From the NCBI RefSeq assembly GCF_008367235.1, contig NZ_VTZS01000002.1, positions 124,001 to 188,000 on the forward strand: a stretch of DNA of 64,000 nt. The letters run 5' to 3'. This stretch comes from Pareuzebyella sediminis (GTDB taxonomy: Bacteria > Bacteroidota > Bacteroidia > Flavobacteriales > Flavobacteriaceae). Made by a program: the position numbers and the translations under genes. Position 1 is the stretch's first letter, and each line of letters begins with the position of its first letter. Shown here piece by piece: positions 7,399-16,820 of this stretch. Under the pieces are notes generated by a model that saw only the letters and a list, made by a program, of their open reading frames with translations, was not told the origin of the DNA and made no database searches.

Positions 7399-9142
7399 AA
7401 AGTCTTCGTCTTAACTTCTTGAGGTACGATTCTACACGATCCCTATCCGGAACGGTCGTGATCTCTTTCTTTTCCGCTTCCAAAAATGCCCGGTATGCCA
7501 ACGTATCGTAACCCTTCATATAATTATACCTGCCTACCAAATAATGGCTTTCCCAAAAATCTGGATTTAATGCGACAAACTCGGAAAGCAACTGTTGTTC
7601 AATGTGCCCTTCTTGTGCAATGGCCGTCATAATTTTTTCACGTAAAGCTCGATATTGCTCATAATTTTGGTAGGAAATAGTTTTTAAAAATGGGTCTTCG
7701 GCTATGCTCAATTCGGTATTGGATATCGTTTCCGTACCCGTAAACCTGTTGGCTTTTTGAAACACTTCCTTAAGGTCGTACGCAACGAACTCACCTAATT
7801 GATATGGATTGCTAGACACCCAGACCAGTAGGTCTTCTGGCTGAAAGACGATACCATGATGTGCCAATAATTGGTTCAGTGCTTTCTCGTTGCCATAGCC
7901 GATGGGTTTTTCATCCAAACCCTTTTTATCCCGAAGAATATTAACGGCAATTTTAGGGGTGATTTTTGGGTTTTCATCCAAAAGTTCGGCCATACGGTCG
8001 AATCGATATTTCGAATGACTTTCCATAATCTGTTTTTGGTTTCTAGTATCATCGGCATAGGCCGCACTTTGAAAGTGGTTGGAACAGACGAGTTGATTTG
8101 TGTTCTCTACCTCATAGACCCCAAAATTCTCTGGAGAAACTTCTATGAGCGCTGCTTTCTTATCCTTGGCACTACCTACAAAAATGGATTCCGAAACGAA
8201 AACCTCTCTTTTTTTGGCAATGGCGATCGCTTCATCGATGGTCGATGCATATTGTAAAATTTCACGGGTTACAAGTGATATAGGGGTTTTGGCGACCAAG
8301 GGAAATTTTGATTTTCCGGCATTTATGGTTACGGTCAGTCCCTGATCGTTCATGCCCGATACTACACCGATCATTCCTCCCCAAGTGACGGACATAAATT
8401 TATGCCCCTTATCAGGAGCTACGAAGGCGATAATTTTGTGCTTTGCAAACTCATCGCCGGCATAAAAATCAAAATTTCGGGCGATGATGAGCTTACCATT
8501 TTCAGAGTGGTCGCCCCAAGCTGCAAAAGAAGAACAGCCCACCAAGGCTAAATCCTGAAGGGCATGGCCAATGTCGTGTGCCCCATGAAAATAGAGCACC
8601 CTTGGATAAGGGGCGGCAATAAAGTCTAGGTCGGCAGAGGCATATCGCGAAATACCATAAATCTCTGCTTTGTATTGCTCGTCGATGTTGAGGTACATCT
8701 TCCTGTTGAACCAGGCCAAAAATTTTCGCAAGAGTTTTTGTTTGGCTTTCGAAGGCACCAAATCATCTATTTTATCTACGAAAATATGTTCTTGCCTTTG
8801 AAACAGTTCTCTGGTCAGGCTCCCGGTTTTCAGGCCGAGTTCATAGGGGTCTCCGTTTACGTAAAGTTCCCAAAGCCCTTCTTTATTTTGGATCAAAAAA
8901 TTGTTTCCCAGTATATACGATGAATCAGAAACCTTTGTACGTGGTTCAATCTGTGAACCGTAGTCACTGGTATCGGGTATGTCGCGCAGCGATTTCGAAA
9001 CTCCACAGGAGCAGAGGAGTGCCATTACTAAGAGACTCAAGACTTTCGATGTAAGAAAATGACCCTTGGCTTTGACATACCATAAAGAATATGCAATAAA
9101 AGACCTAATAGGCCAGCACCTAGTGGCTTGCTTTCGTCTCAT
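7394..9142 (-). CDS. C45-family N-terminal-nucleophile acyltransferase/hydrolase-like lipoprotein
   Basis: The 582-residue protein resembles the acyl-CoA:6-aminopenicillanate acyltransferase (peptidase C45) family, whose members cut themselves to expose an N-terminal Cys nucleophile. The likely nucleophile is C203 in VGCSSFAAWGD, with the family RNFDF motif at 222-226 and GMNDQGLTVTINAG after it. A hydrophobic stretch near residues 33-45 ends in LCSC (C46), so it is probably a lipoprotein; the first 30 residues before it are unusual and the start is unsure. About 150 residues after the catalytic domain look helical. It is the last gene of the flexirubin run, 23 bp after the cupin gene. It could hydrolyse or transfer an acyl group of the pigment; that is inference. 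Confidence 0.75.
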   Translation of the reverse strand: MRRKQATRCWPIRSFIAYSLWYVKAKGHFLTSKVLSLLVMALLCSCGVSKSLRDIPDTSDYGSQIEPRTKVSDSSYILGNNFLIQNKEGLWELYVNGDPYELGLKTGSLTRELFQRQEHIFVDKIDDLVPSKAKQKLLRKFLAWFNRKMYLNIDEQYKAEIYGISRYASADLDFIAAPYPRVLYFHGAHDIGHALQDLALVGCSSFAAWGDHSENGKLIIARNFDFYAGDEFAKHKIIAFVAPDKGHKFMSVTWGGMIGVVSGMNDQGLTVTINAGKSKFPLVAKTPISLVTREILQYASTIDEAIAIAKKREVFVSESIFVGSAKDKKAALIEVSPENFGVYEVENTNQLVCSNHFQSAAYADDTRNQKQIMESHSKYRFDRMAELLDENPKITPKIAVNILRDKKGLDEKPIGYGNEKALNQLLAHHGIVFQPEDLLVWVSSNPYQLGEFVAYDLKEVFQKANRFTGTETISNTELSIAEDPFLKTISYQNYEQYRALREKIMTAIAQEGHIEQQLLSEFVALNPDFWESHYLVGRYNYMKGYDTLAYRAFLEAEKKEITTVPDRDRVESYLKKLRRRLW

Positions 9143-9165
9143 GGGCTTTAAAGTACTTTTTTCCG

Positions 9166-10050
9166 TTATGAGGAATGCTTTTTTAAATCTAAATTCCGTT
9201 CGGTACGCCGTATGGCCAACTTGTCTTTATAGTCAAGCCATTTTTGGCCACGGTATTTGCGGCTGATATTATCGATATGTCGCATTATAAAAACATTGTA
9301 GAGCATATGGGCAAACCGTGCCGGATGTCGGGGCAAAGCACGTAAAGTCATTGAAAAGCCTCCGTTAAGATAGCGGATGGAATGCCAGTAACCACTGGGC
9401 ATGTATAGGGCATCACCGTGTTGCATTTCCGCTCGAATACCCTCGGCATACTGCAGGGCGGGATATTTCTTGAAATCGGGATCGTCCATATCGATATCCT
9501 CTACATTGTGAATGGAAAATGGTACGCGATATAGGTATTTGGTCTGTTCCGGTGAAAATAGGGTGACCGACTTATCACCGTCAAAATGAAAATGCATGCT
9601 ATCGGGCAAATCGATATCGTAATGCATGAAAACTTTTGATTTTCCTCCCCCAAAGAATAGGGCGGGCAGTTTCTTGAAGAATTTTAATCCGATGTCGGGA
9701 TATTCAAAATCTTCAAGGAGTTCTGGCATTTTATGGAGAATATTGTAAAAGAAAATTCGCAAATCGGTAGGTTGGGTCTTTAAAATCTCTATGTAGTCAT
9801 AGAGTTTCATTTCCTTTACCGGAGCATACACACTTTCTTTATCCTTTGCGGGCTCGTTGTCGTATAATGGAACGATTTGATCACCGGCCTTTTGTTGTAT
9901 ATAATCGAGTTTCCATTTTTTATAGGCAGGCCAATTTTTGGTCAGTCCCGTAATCAATACCGGCTTTTGTGGTTTATAGTATTTTTTAATGAAATCTGCT
10001 TTTGAAATGTTGTCGACCCGATCTACCGGGGTCGTCCTAAATTGTCCCAT
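9166..10050 (-). CDS. Cupin-like/JmjC-type Fe(II)- and 2-oxoglutarate-dependent oxygenase
   Basis: This 294-residue protein matches the cupin_8/JmjC-like fold (N-terminal KPVLITGLTKNWPA, as in FIH and related proteins). The metal triad is visible: H143-x-D145 in FMHYDID and H223 in YMPSGYWHSIRYL. Further on, the HFHFDGDKSV segment supplies basic residues that could hold 2-oxoglutarate. Such enzymes hydroxylate proteins or small molecules; given its place in the flexirubin cluster, tailoring of the pigment or of an acyl precursor is plausible but unproven. It lies between the C45 gene and the FAD-dependent oxidoreductase on the same strand. Confidence 0.78.
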   Translation of the reverse strand: MGQFRTTPVDRVDNISKADFIKKYYKPQKPVLITGLTKNWPAYKKWKLDYIQQKAGDQIVPLYDNEPAKDKESVYAPVKEMKLYDYIEILKTQPTDLRIFFYNILHKMPELLEDFEYPDIGLKFFKKLPALFFGGGKSKVFMHYDIDLPDSMHFHFDGDKSVTLFSPEQTKYLYRVPFSIHNVEDIDMDDPDFKKYPALQYAEGIRAEMQHGDALYMPSGYWHSIRYLNGGFSMTLRALPRHPARFAHMLYNVFIMRHIDNISRKYRGQKWLDYKDKLAIRRTERNLDLKKHSS

Positions 10051-10154
10051 GATGGCGTTATATTATAATTAACTATCGGGTGTATGATCGGTCAAGTTGA
10101 AAATGATTACGGATGTAAGGAAAACAACTTTTATCAAACCCAAATATATTTTCG

Positions 10155-11693
10155 TTATGCCGATTTATTGTTTTTTTCGCCTTTCAGTATCTTGTTCAGT
10201 AGATACTCGCCGCCCAAAATTTCAGAACAAGTTACAATGCTGCTAATCGTTACTCCTAAAATACCATGCATATTGAGGCTTTGGCCCGTAAAGAAAAGGT
10301 TCTTTATCTTGGTTCGCGGAGATATAAATGACTTTAACGGATTGTTGACGTCTTTTACATATCCATACATGGCACCTTTATTACAATTGATATAGTCGCG
10401 ATACGATAAAGGGGTGGAGGTGTGCACCGATTGTATGCACGCACGGATATTCGGGAATTTTTTTTCTAGCTCATTTAAAAAGGTCTCTGTTTTGGCCCGT
10501 TTGAACTCCTCATACGTCTCGCCCCGGTTATTTTTGTGGGTCACCGTATTGAACGTTCCCGCCCAGGGTTCCACCTCTTCATAGCGCATATACGTTATGG
10601 CGGTCATCTGGTCGCCCCATTCGCCTTGGTCTTTGCGAGCCCCCATTGATACCATATAACTTTCTGGCCAAGTTTTTTGCGTGTATTCGTGACCGTTCCA
10701 AACGGCTTTGTAATTTTTAAAATGATAATAATTACGGTTGAGGTACTTGAATGTCTTTGGTTTGAGCACAAAATGAATGCTAAAGGCAGAAATAGTACTT
10801 TCAATGTCTTCAATACGGTTCACATACGATTTTCTTAAGTGCTCGGTACCTAACAATTTCAGTGTCACTTTCGGCTCGATATTCGAAATAAAGAGATCGC
10901 CTTTCACGATAGCGCCCGTACTGGTCTCTACCGAAACGACGGTCTTGTTGTCTACTTCAAAGCCCGTAACCTCTTGATGTTTATACGCCTCTCCGCCACT
11001 TTCCTTCAATTTTCGGAGGAGCATTTTGGTGATTTGGCTTCCTCCATCCGCGCAACGATAGGCACTCTGTATGTATGAATTAACCGAAAGGGCATGCACA
11101 TAAAAAGGTGTTCTATCTGCTTCCCCTGCATACAGAAGATTGGAGCCCGCAAGCACGGCACGCAATTTTTCATTCGATGTAAAGGAATCTATTAAGGCCT
11201 TTGCCGGAAGCTTGAATAATTCGGTATCGTTATGATATGGTTTTCCTAACTGAAGATTATAGAGTGGGAATCTGGCACATGTCTCCTTAATCTTATCGCA
11301 ATAAGCCTTAATGGCTAGCCTTTCTTCAGGAAATTTTTTCGATAAGGTTTCATGAAAATTATCATATCCCTGGGCATGTGGATATTCGTCGCTATCGTTA
11401 TCGAAAGTAATGATATCGAAACCGTTCTCATCGAGTTTTTTCAAGTGTAGTCCATCTAGAATATCTAGATAATCAAAGTACCGGTATAAATTTTGACCTT
11501 CATTGAGTCCACCTAGGTAATGTACGCCGGTGTCGAAAATAGTGCGTTCTCGTACGAAAGTTTGTAGGTTGCCCCCATATTGGTTGTTTTTTTCAAGCAC
11601 GCATACACTTTTACCTTCACGGGCCAAAATAATGGCAGCCACCAAACCTCCCATGCCGCTTCCGATAACAACTACATCGTATTTCTCTTTCAT
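10155..11693 (-). CDS. CrtI/retinol saturase-like FAD-dependent oxidoreductase
   Basis: The 512-residue flavoprotein opens with an FAD-binding motif GSGMGGLVAA at 12-21 and VLEKNNQYGGNLQTF after it, and ends with LFFTGQSLNMHGILGVTIS. This pattern is that of the phytoene desaturase superfamily, nearer to carotene isomerase/all-trans-retinol 13,14-reductase than to CrtI. In the flexirubin context it could reduce, isomerise or desaturate the polyene chain; the exact reaction is unknown. It is separated by 104 bp from the cupin gene and by 84 bp from the MMPL gene, so it may have some transcription of its own. Confidence 0.82.
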   Translation of the reverse strand: MKEKYDVVVIGSGMGGLVAAIILAREGKSVCVLEKNNQYGGNLQTFVRERTIFDTGVHYLGGLNEGQNLYRYFDYLDILDGLHLKKLDENGFDIITFDNDSDEYPHAQGYDNFHETLSKKFPEERLAIKAYCDKIKETCARFPLYNLQLGKPYHNDTELFKLPAKALIDSFTSNEKLRAVLAGSNLLYAGEADRTPFYVHALSVNSYIQSAYRCADGGSQITKMLLRKLKESGGEAYKHQEVTGFEVDNKTVVSVETSTGAIVKGDLFISNIEPKVTLKLLGTEHLRKSYVNRIEDIESTISAFSIHFVLKPKTFKYLNRNYYHFKNYKAVWNGHEYTQKTWPESYMVSMGARKDQGEWGDQMTAITYMRYEEVEPWAGTFNTVTHKNNRGETYEEFKRAKTETFLNELEKKFPNIRACIQSVHTSTPLSYRDYINCNKGAMYGYVKDVNNPLKSFISPRTKIKNLFFTGQSLNMHGILGVTISSIVTCSEILGGEYLLNKILKGEKNNKSA

Positions 11694-11777
11694 AAGGGCA
11701 ACATTATATTTGGTAAAAAAGCGACTCGATTTTTTGAGGCCAAAGTTCTATACTTTACTGCGGATAGGTAGCTTATC

Positions 11778-14700
11778 TTAATCTTCGCCCGCCTTTTTTA
11801 GGATTATAAAGTTATCATTTTGTTCATCAATTGTGAAACCGAACTTTTGTATTTCTTCGATATCAGGAATGGCTCTTTCGATACGTACCATCACTCGATT
11901 TATTCGTTGTAGGTCGATATTTTCTATGACCTTGGTATCGATTGCTCCGTAATCAATGAGTAAAGTGTCGGTATTTGGCCCAATAGTTTCTTCGAGGGAG
12001 TCCACCACTGTAATTTTACTGTATTGTCGAAGTAGAAAACTGTTTTTCAATACCTTACGGGTTTTTTCGCTCTCAAGATACACGCGTATCTTTCGGTCTA
12101 TGGAGTCTAAGGCGAGAAGTAAATCTAGCTGCCCATAGCTATTAGAAATATGGGCGATCTCTTCCTTCTCCCCAAATTGACTCAGAAGGTAATTATGGAA
12201 TTTCTGGTTTGTTTCAAGATCATTTTTGACCGAACGATATATCGTATCACCCTTGTATCTAAAATTTTCGAGAATCGTACTATGCCAATAAGCGCTATCT
12301 TCAACCGCATGGCGCAATCTTCTGAACTCTCGCCTGAAATAAGCGCCTATTTTTTTTGAGCGTTCCGTGTAGGTCTGCCCAAAACGAAAGTCGTCTGCAG
12401 CTATTCGAGGCAAGATTTCGATTGTAATGCTTCCATCCCTGATGATAAAACTTCCTTTAGGCAGTACCTCGGAATTTCCATGAATAAGAACAGGAAGAAT
12501 ATCTAGGTTAAAACGTTCCGCAAGATAAAAGGCCCCTTTATGAAAGCGTTTGATTTTATTGCTGGTGGAACGTGTACCTTCAGGGAAGGCAATTAAACTA
12601 AAGCCCTGATCAACCTTTTTTCGCAGGTATTCCTCGCCGTTTTCTATTCCGCCCGAAACGGGATAGGCCCCTGCCAACTTTGCCGCCTTGCCGAAAATAG
12701 GAGAGTTGTATACCCAATCATTAACTAAGAAAATAATCTTCGGGTTCAGCATACCTATGGCCAGAATATCTAAAAAAGAGGTATGGTTGGCAATGAGCAT
12801 AGCGGGCTTATCGAACGTTTCTCCCTGAGGATTCTTAATTTTTTTAGAGACGAAAGGGTTGGTATAAAGTACCGATTTCATCAATTTGGAAACGGTAGTA
12901 TGAAAACCCAAATTGGGTTTTAAATTTTGCTTGGGATAACCTTTTAAAATAATCATGGCATATGCGGAATGCATAAGTCCACCTAAACCGAAGTAAAAGA
13001 ACGAAAGGGTGGAATGAATCAGATATCGCAGCGGAATGGGTCTTTTCCGGCTGCTTCCTATAAAAAGCTGGAATAAAAGTGGCTGGGCGGCAAAGGCCAC
13101 GAAGACAGCCGACAAAATACCAATTAGGGATACGGTAGAAATGGTGATGAGTACGGGATGCTTGGCAAAAATCAAAGCTCCCACGCCCGCAAGCGTCGTA
13201 ATTACCGATAAAATGATAGAAGTTTTATGGGTAGAGAAGACGTTTTCATCGGTCCTAAAATCGGTGAGTAGTCCGTTGGTAACAAAGATGCTATAATCGA
13301 CTCCGAGGCCAAAAATGAAACTGCAAATTATAATATTGAAAATATTGAACTCAATATGTAAAAGCCCCATAATACCTATGGTCAAAAACCACGTCAGAAA
13401 TATGGGCAAGCCGGTCACTAAGGTCAGCGATACACTCCGGTAAAATAAAAATAGAATGAGTACGAGAACGATAAGCGAATATCCGATCAGACGGTTGAAG
13501 TCGTTCTTTAGGTTACCTAAAAAGGATTCGTTCACTTGTTGACGGTCTATCAACAAAGTGTTGGGTTCATCGTCAAACTGTTTACGAAGTGCATCGATGT
13601 GTTCGTCGTCGACCTTGACCAATGATGTTATAGTCGTACCATTGTCATCATCAACGATAAAATCATCGACTGCAAACGATTTTATTTCATTAAAGTCGTC
13701 GATTTCCATAGGTTCAAAATCAGCGCTCAATAAATCGTAAAAGGGATTGAAAGTGGTAGGCTTAAAACCAAATTCGGTACCGCTCTCAATAAGCTTATTG
13801 CGGATCTCAGCAATTTTTTCACGACTCCAGAATTCTTTCCATGCCTTGATTTGTGCTTCTTGTGAACTATTTGACCTGATGAGGCCACCTATAGAGCTAA
13901 AGCTGATGATCTTCTTATCGGCCTCCAATCTTTTCATCTCACGGTAGAGGGAATCATTGCGCTCCAACACCGAATCGGTCGGGGCACCATACGTAGAAAG
14001 GTAAATTGACTTTGAGCTAATATCCGTGAGCTTTTCCAATCGCTTTCGAGCGTCCAATAACACCTGGGATTCGAAGTTCAATTTGACAAGGTCCTGGTTG
14101 AACACCACTTTGTGGTAGGTAAATAGGCTAATGCCAAATACAATCGCTAAAATTGAAATAGCCCATTTCGAACGATGAAAATCGAACAAGGCTATTTTAT
14201 CCAATACGGTTTTCTGTTTCGACTTTCGAACTTCATACCGATACACCTGTGGAATGAAGAGGAGGGCGAATATCGAAGCACCAAGCACACTTACGGCGGC
14301 AAAAATGCCTAAATCTTGTAAGGCTTGCGATTCTAGAAAGAGGAGGCATAAAAATGCTGAGGCCGTGGTTAAACTGCTCATTAAGATGGAGGGGGCCACC
14401 TCTTTATAAAGGGTCTGAATTGAATTTCCACTACGGATATGGGTCAGGATATGCAGGGCATAGTCTAGGGTTACCCCAAGAAGCACAGAACCGATGCCCA
14501 AAGAAATAATTGAAATTTTATCGCGTAGCAGATATAAAAAGGCTATTGAAAGCAACGCCCCGAATACCGTCGGTAAGAAGAGAATGAACGGGAGGGCCAG
14601 TTTTCTATAAAAAACGATTAAGAGAATGATGAGCAAGGTCATTGCTATGCTTACTGTAAACTGAATATCACTTCTAATTTGCTTGGCATTGGCAACGGCA

Positions 14701-15470
14701 ACCAATGCTGCCCCATAATATTCACTGCGGACTTTAGAATCATAGGCGGAGTTGAGCTCTTTTTGAAGAGCGTAGAGCGCATCCGAAAAGGCCGTGTTTT
14801 TATCGGTTTCATTTGATCCGAACCTGGGGGTGATAAATAATAGAATATTAGACTCCCTTTCATCGAGCAAAAATCCATTCTTCAACTTGAAATCTTCCGA
14901 TATGCCCAACTGCTGTAGCTTTTTCAAGGCTAGAAAGGTCAACCCCAAAGGATCTTTGACGATATTTTTTTTAGCGACGATACCAGAAGGAGAGATCAAA
15001 GTGTGGTAGTTTGATTCCGTGATTTTAGCAATGCTATCGCGGTCAAACTTTTCGGTGATGGCCTCATAGTCGGTATCTTCCAAAAAGAGGGGAAGGTTCG
15101 CATAGATCAGTTCCATAGTTTTTGGTAGATCGTCACTATTTACCTTTCCCTGAACAGTCTTAATGTATTGCCCTTGATTCTTTTCCAGACTATCAAGGAG
15201 GGCATTGGCATAGCGCATCATATCATCCACGGAGCCCTGATCTAGCTTCTGTACGTTCACCACGATCTTGTCGGTAAACGTTATTGATTTGAGTACTTTC
15301 TGAATTCTTTTGACCTCTTTATTGGCTGGAATTAATGCGGTAATATCATCGTCGAACTGAACTTTTGAAGACATTAGTGCAAGCCCGAACAAGAGCAAAG
15401 AAATGACAACTAGGGATTTCCACCGATGCTGACCGATGAATCGATATGTTCGATACAATAAATCAGCCAT
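11778..15470 (-). CDS. MMPL transporter fused to PlsC-type acyltransferase and methyltransferase-like domain
   Basis: This is a 1230-residue fusion. Residues 1 to about 810 form an RND/MMPL exporter with two membrane halves (GVTLDYALH at 332-340 and GVDYSIF at 723-729) and two large periplasmic loops. Residues 890-1050 are a lysophospholipid acyltransferase with N895-H-TSFL-D901 (the HxxxxD catalytic pair) and FPEGTRS at 962-968. The last 170 residues resemble the class I SAM methyltransferase part of the trifunctional flexirubin-cluster proteins, but the glycine-rich loop is poorly kept (HISNSYGQLDLLL). It probably exports the pigment or its precursor, and may acylate it. Its start overlaps the GT2 gene by 8 bp. 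Confidence 0.88.
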   Translation of the reverse strand: MADLLYRTYRFIGQHRWKSLVVISLLLFGLALMSSKVQFDDDITALIPANKEVKRIQKVLKSITFTDKIVVNVQKLDQGSVDDMMRYANALLDSLEKNQGQYIKTVQGKVNSDDLPKTMELIYANLPLFLEDTDYEAITEKFDRDSIAKITESNYHTLISPSGIVAKKNIVKDPLGLTFLALKKLQQLGISEDFKLKNGFLLDERESNILLFITPRFGSNETDKNTAFSDALYALQKELNSAYDSKVRSEYYGAALVAVANAKQIRSDIQFTVSIAMTLLIILLIVFYRKLALPFILFLPTVFGALLSIAFLYLLRDKISIISLGIGSVLLGVTLDYALHILTHIRSGNSIQTLYKEVAPSILMSSLTTASAFLCLLFLESQALQDLGIFAAVSVLGASIFALLFIPQVYRYEVRKSKQKTVLDKIALFDFHRSKWAISILAIVFGISLFTYHKVVFNQDLVKLNFESQVLLDARKRLEKLTDISSKSIYLSTYGAPTDSVLERNDSLYREMKRLEADKKIISFSSIGGLIRSNSSQEAQIKAWKEFWSREKIAEIRNKLIESGTEFGFKPTTFNPFYDLLSADFEPMEIDDFNEIKSFAVDDFIVDDDNGTTITSLVKVDDEHIDALRKQFDDEPNTLLIDRQQVNESFLGNLKNDFNRLIGYSLIVLVLILFLFYRSVSLTLVTGLPIFLTWFLTIGIMGLLHIEFNIFNIIICSFIFGLGVDYSIFVTNGLLTDFRTDENVFSTHKTSIILSVITTLAGVGALIFAKHPVLITISTVSLIGILSAVFVAFAAQPLLFQLFIGSSRKRPIPLRYLIHSTLSFFYFGLGGLMHSAYAMIILKGYPKQNLKPNLGFHTTVSKLMKSVLYTNPFVSKKIKNPQGETFDKPAMLIANHTSFLDILAIGMLNPKIIFLVNDWVYNSPIFGKAAKLAGAYPVSGGIENGEEYLRKKVDQGFSLIAFPEGTRSTSNKIKRFHKGAFYLAERFNLDILPVLIHGNSEVLPKGSFIIRDGSITIEILPRIAADDFRFGQTYTERSKKIGAYFRREFRRLRHAVEDSAYWHSTILENFRYKGDTIYRSVKNDLETNQKFHNYLLSQFGEKEEIAHISNSYGQLDLLLALDSIDRKIRVYLESEKTRKVLKNSFLLRQYSKITVVDSLEETIGPNTDTLLIDYGAIDTKVIENIDLQRINRVMVRIERAIPDIEEIQKFGFTIDEQNDNFIILKKAGED

Positions 15471-16632
15471 TGTTTATTGCCATTTTTTTCCTTTTCATGA
15501 ACATAAGTATTACATAACCGGTAATCCCGAAGAGTAAAGACATCAAAATAGCCAATGCAAAACTACCTATTACATAGACTTTCAAATGTTGTAATGCAGG
15601 AAAATTTGTAACGGCTTTATCGATTGAAAATGACATTTCCTCACCTGTTATCCACATTCCCATTCGTACACTAAGATAAACCACAATCGGTATTAAGGGC
15701 GGAATACTCACGTTGGAGAAAGCAAAGGCTATGGATTTATTCAGTCTGAAAAAAACGGCTAAAGTAAACACGAGCAGGGTCTGAAACCCCCAAAAAGGTA
15801 CAATGCCAAGAAAAACACCCAATGCGATGGAAAGCGCTTTTTTTTTAGGGGAATCGTTACTTTGAAGTACATTTTCAAGAAAAAATTTTTTAAACCCCTT
15901 TTTTTTTATTTTTCTGATAAGGTCGCGCGGTTTTATGTAGAAAATCGTGATGACGACCAAGCAGGTATTCAAAATACTTATTCTCGTAAAGTCGGGAACC
16001 GTTCTAAAGTGTGATACTCTTTCTCTCTCATTGTAGGAAATCTGAACGGGAACGTTTTTTACCAGAGTTCCTCGCCAGGCCAATCGAACGATAACTTCGA
16101 TTTCGAGTTCAAATTTTGAGGTATAAAGCTTTAGCTCTTTCAGGGGCTCTAGCGGATAGAGTCGGAACCCACATTGAGTGTCTTTTAACCAAATACCTGT
16201 CTCGAACCAAAACCAGAAATTGGAAAATCGATTCCCAAAACTACTTTTTCCCGGCACATCGGATTGTGCCATATTGCGAGATCCAATATAAAGAACATTT
16301 TTGTTCTCTTCTTTATGTAGTTCGCTCAAGAAAATGGAAATATCCTCTGGGTAGTGCTGGCCATCTGAATCGATGGTAATGACATATTCGTAACCTTGTG
16401 CGGTAGCCTCGGCGAAACCTTTTTTCAGGGCATTTCCCTTGCCCTTGTTTCTTGGGAGGTCGATAACATGGGTTTGAGGATACTCCTTTAATATACGGTG
16501 TGTGTCATCGGTAGAACCGTCGTTGACTACGATAATATCTGCCGTACGTTCCAAAATGCCCTCCAAGACCCTTTTAAGGGTGCCGGCGTTGTTATAGGTA
16601 GGCATCACCACACAGCACCTGAATCGCTGCAT
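15463..16632 (-). CDS. Family 2 glycosyltransferase fused to DUF2062
   Basis: With the ATG at 16632 the protein has 389 residues and begins directly with strand one of a GT-A fold (CVVMPTYNNAGTL). Diagnostic motifs are VVNDGSTDDT and the metal/sugar-binding TIDSDGQHYPED. The C-terminal 120 residues hold a DUF2062 domain (LGVFLGIVPFWGFQTL) with several membrane helices. A GTG-started frame from 16665 is less likely. GT2/DUF2062 fusions recur in flexirubin and aryl polyene clusters; whether it moves a sugar onto the pigment or onto lipid is unknown. It overlaps the MMPL gene by 8 bp and has a good promoter match upstream. Confidence 0.85.
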   Translation of the reverse strand: MQRFRCCVVMPTYNNAGTLKRVLEGILERTADIIVVNDGSTDDTHRILKEYPQTHVIDLPRNKGKGNALKKGFAEATAQGYEYVITIDSDGQHYPEDISIFLSELHKEENKNVLYIGSRNMAQSDVPGKSSFGNRFSNFWFWFETGIWLKDTQCGFRLYPLEPLKELKLYTSKFELEIEVIVRLAWRGTLVKNVPVQISYNERERVSHFRTVPDFTRISILNTCLVVITIFYIKPRDLIRKIKKKGFKKFFLENVLQSNDSPKKKALSIALGVFLGIVPFWGFQTLLVFTLAVFFRLNKSIAFAFSNVSIPPLIPIVVYLSVRMGMWITGEEMSFSIDKAVTNFPALQHLKVYVIGSFALAILMSLLFGITGYVILMFMKRKKMAINNG

Positions 16633-16736
16633 AGTATCTTGAAGTATTGGGGTCGGGCTTGGCACTGATTAATTTGTTAAGAAGCACGGTCTCAAAAAGA
16701 ATCTAAGATACAGATCAGGAGCCCGTCAATGGTTTT

Positions 16737-16757
16737 TATCGGCCTTACTGGCCAATA
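16737..16757 (-). promoter_or_regulatory. Hairpin in the GT2 gene leader
   Basis: On the leftward strand, TATTGGCC and GGCCGATA flank a 5-base loop, forming an 8-bp stem with a single G-T wobble. It would lie about 25-50 bases after the predicted transcription start and 105 bases before the GT2 start codon. It has no uridine run, so it looks more like an operator or leader structure than a terminator. Confidence 0.35.
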
Positions 16758-16790
16758 AGAATACTAATCTAACTACGTTTTGTTTTACTA

Positions 16791-16820
16791 CAAAGATAAC
16801 GATTAGAGACCTTGAAACAA
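16791..16820 (-). promoter_or_regulatory. Promoter candidate for GT2-MMPL and downstream genes
   Basis: Read leftward, TTG at 16820-16818, a 19-base spacer and TATCTTTG at 16798-16791 match the Bacteroidota promoter consensus (TTG, about 19-20 bases, TAnnTTTG). The match sits in the 170-bp gap between the hypothetical gene at 16803 and the GT2 gene, one of the few real gaps in the cluster. It would make the distal part of the cluster independently expressible. Confidence 0.5.
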
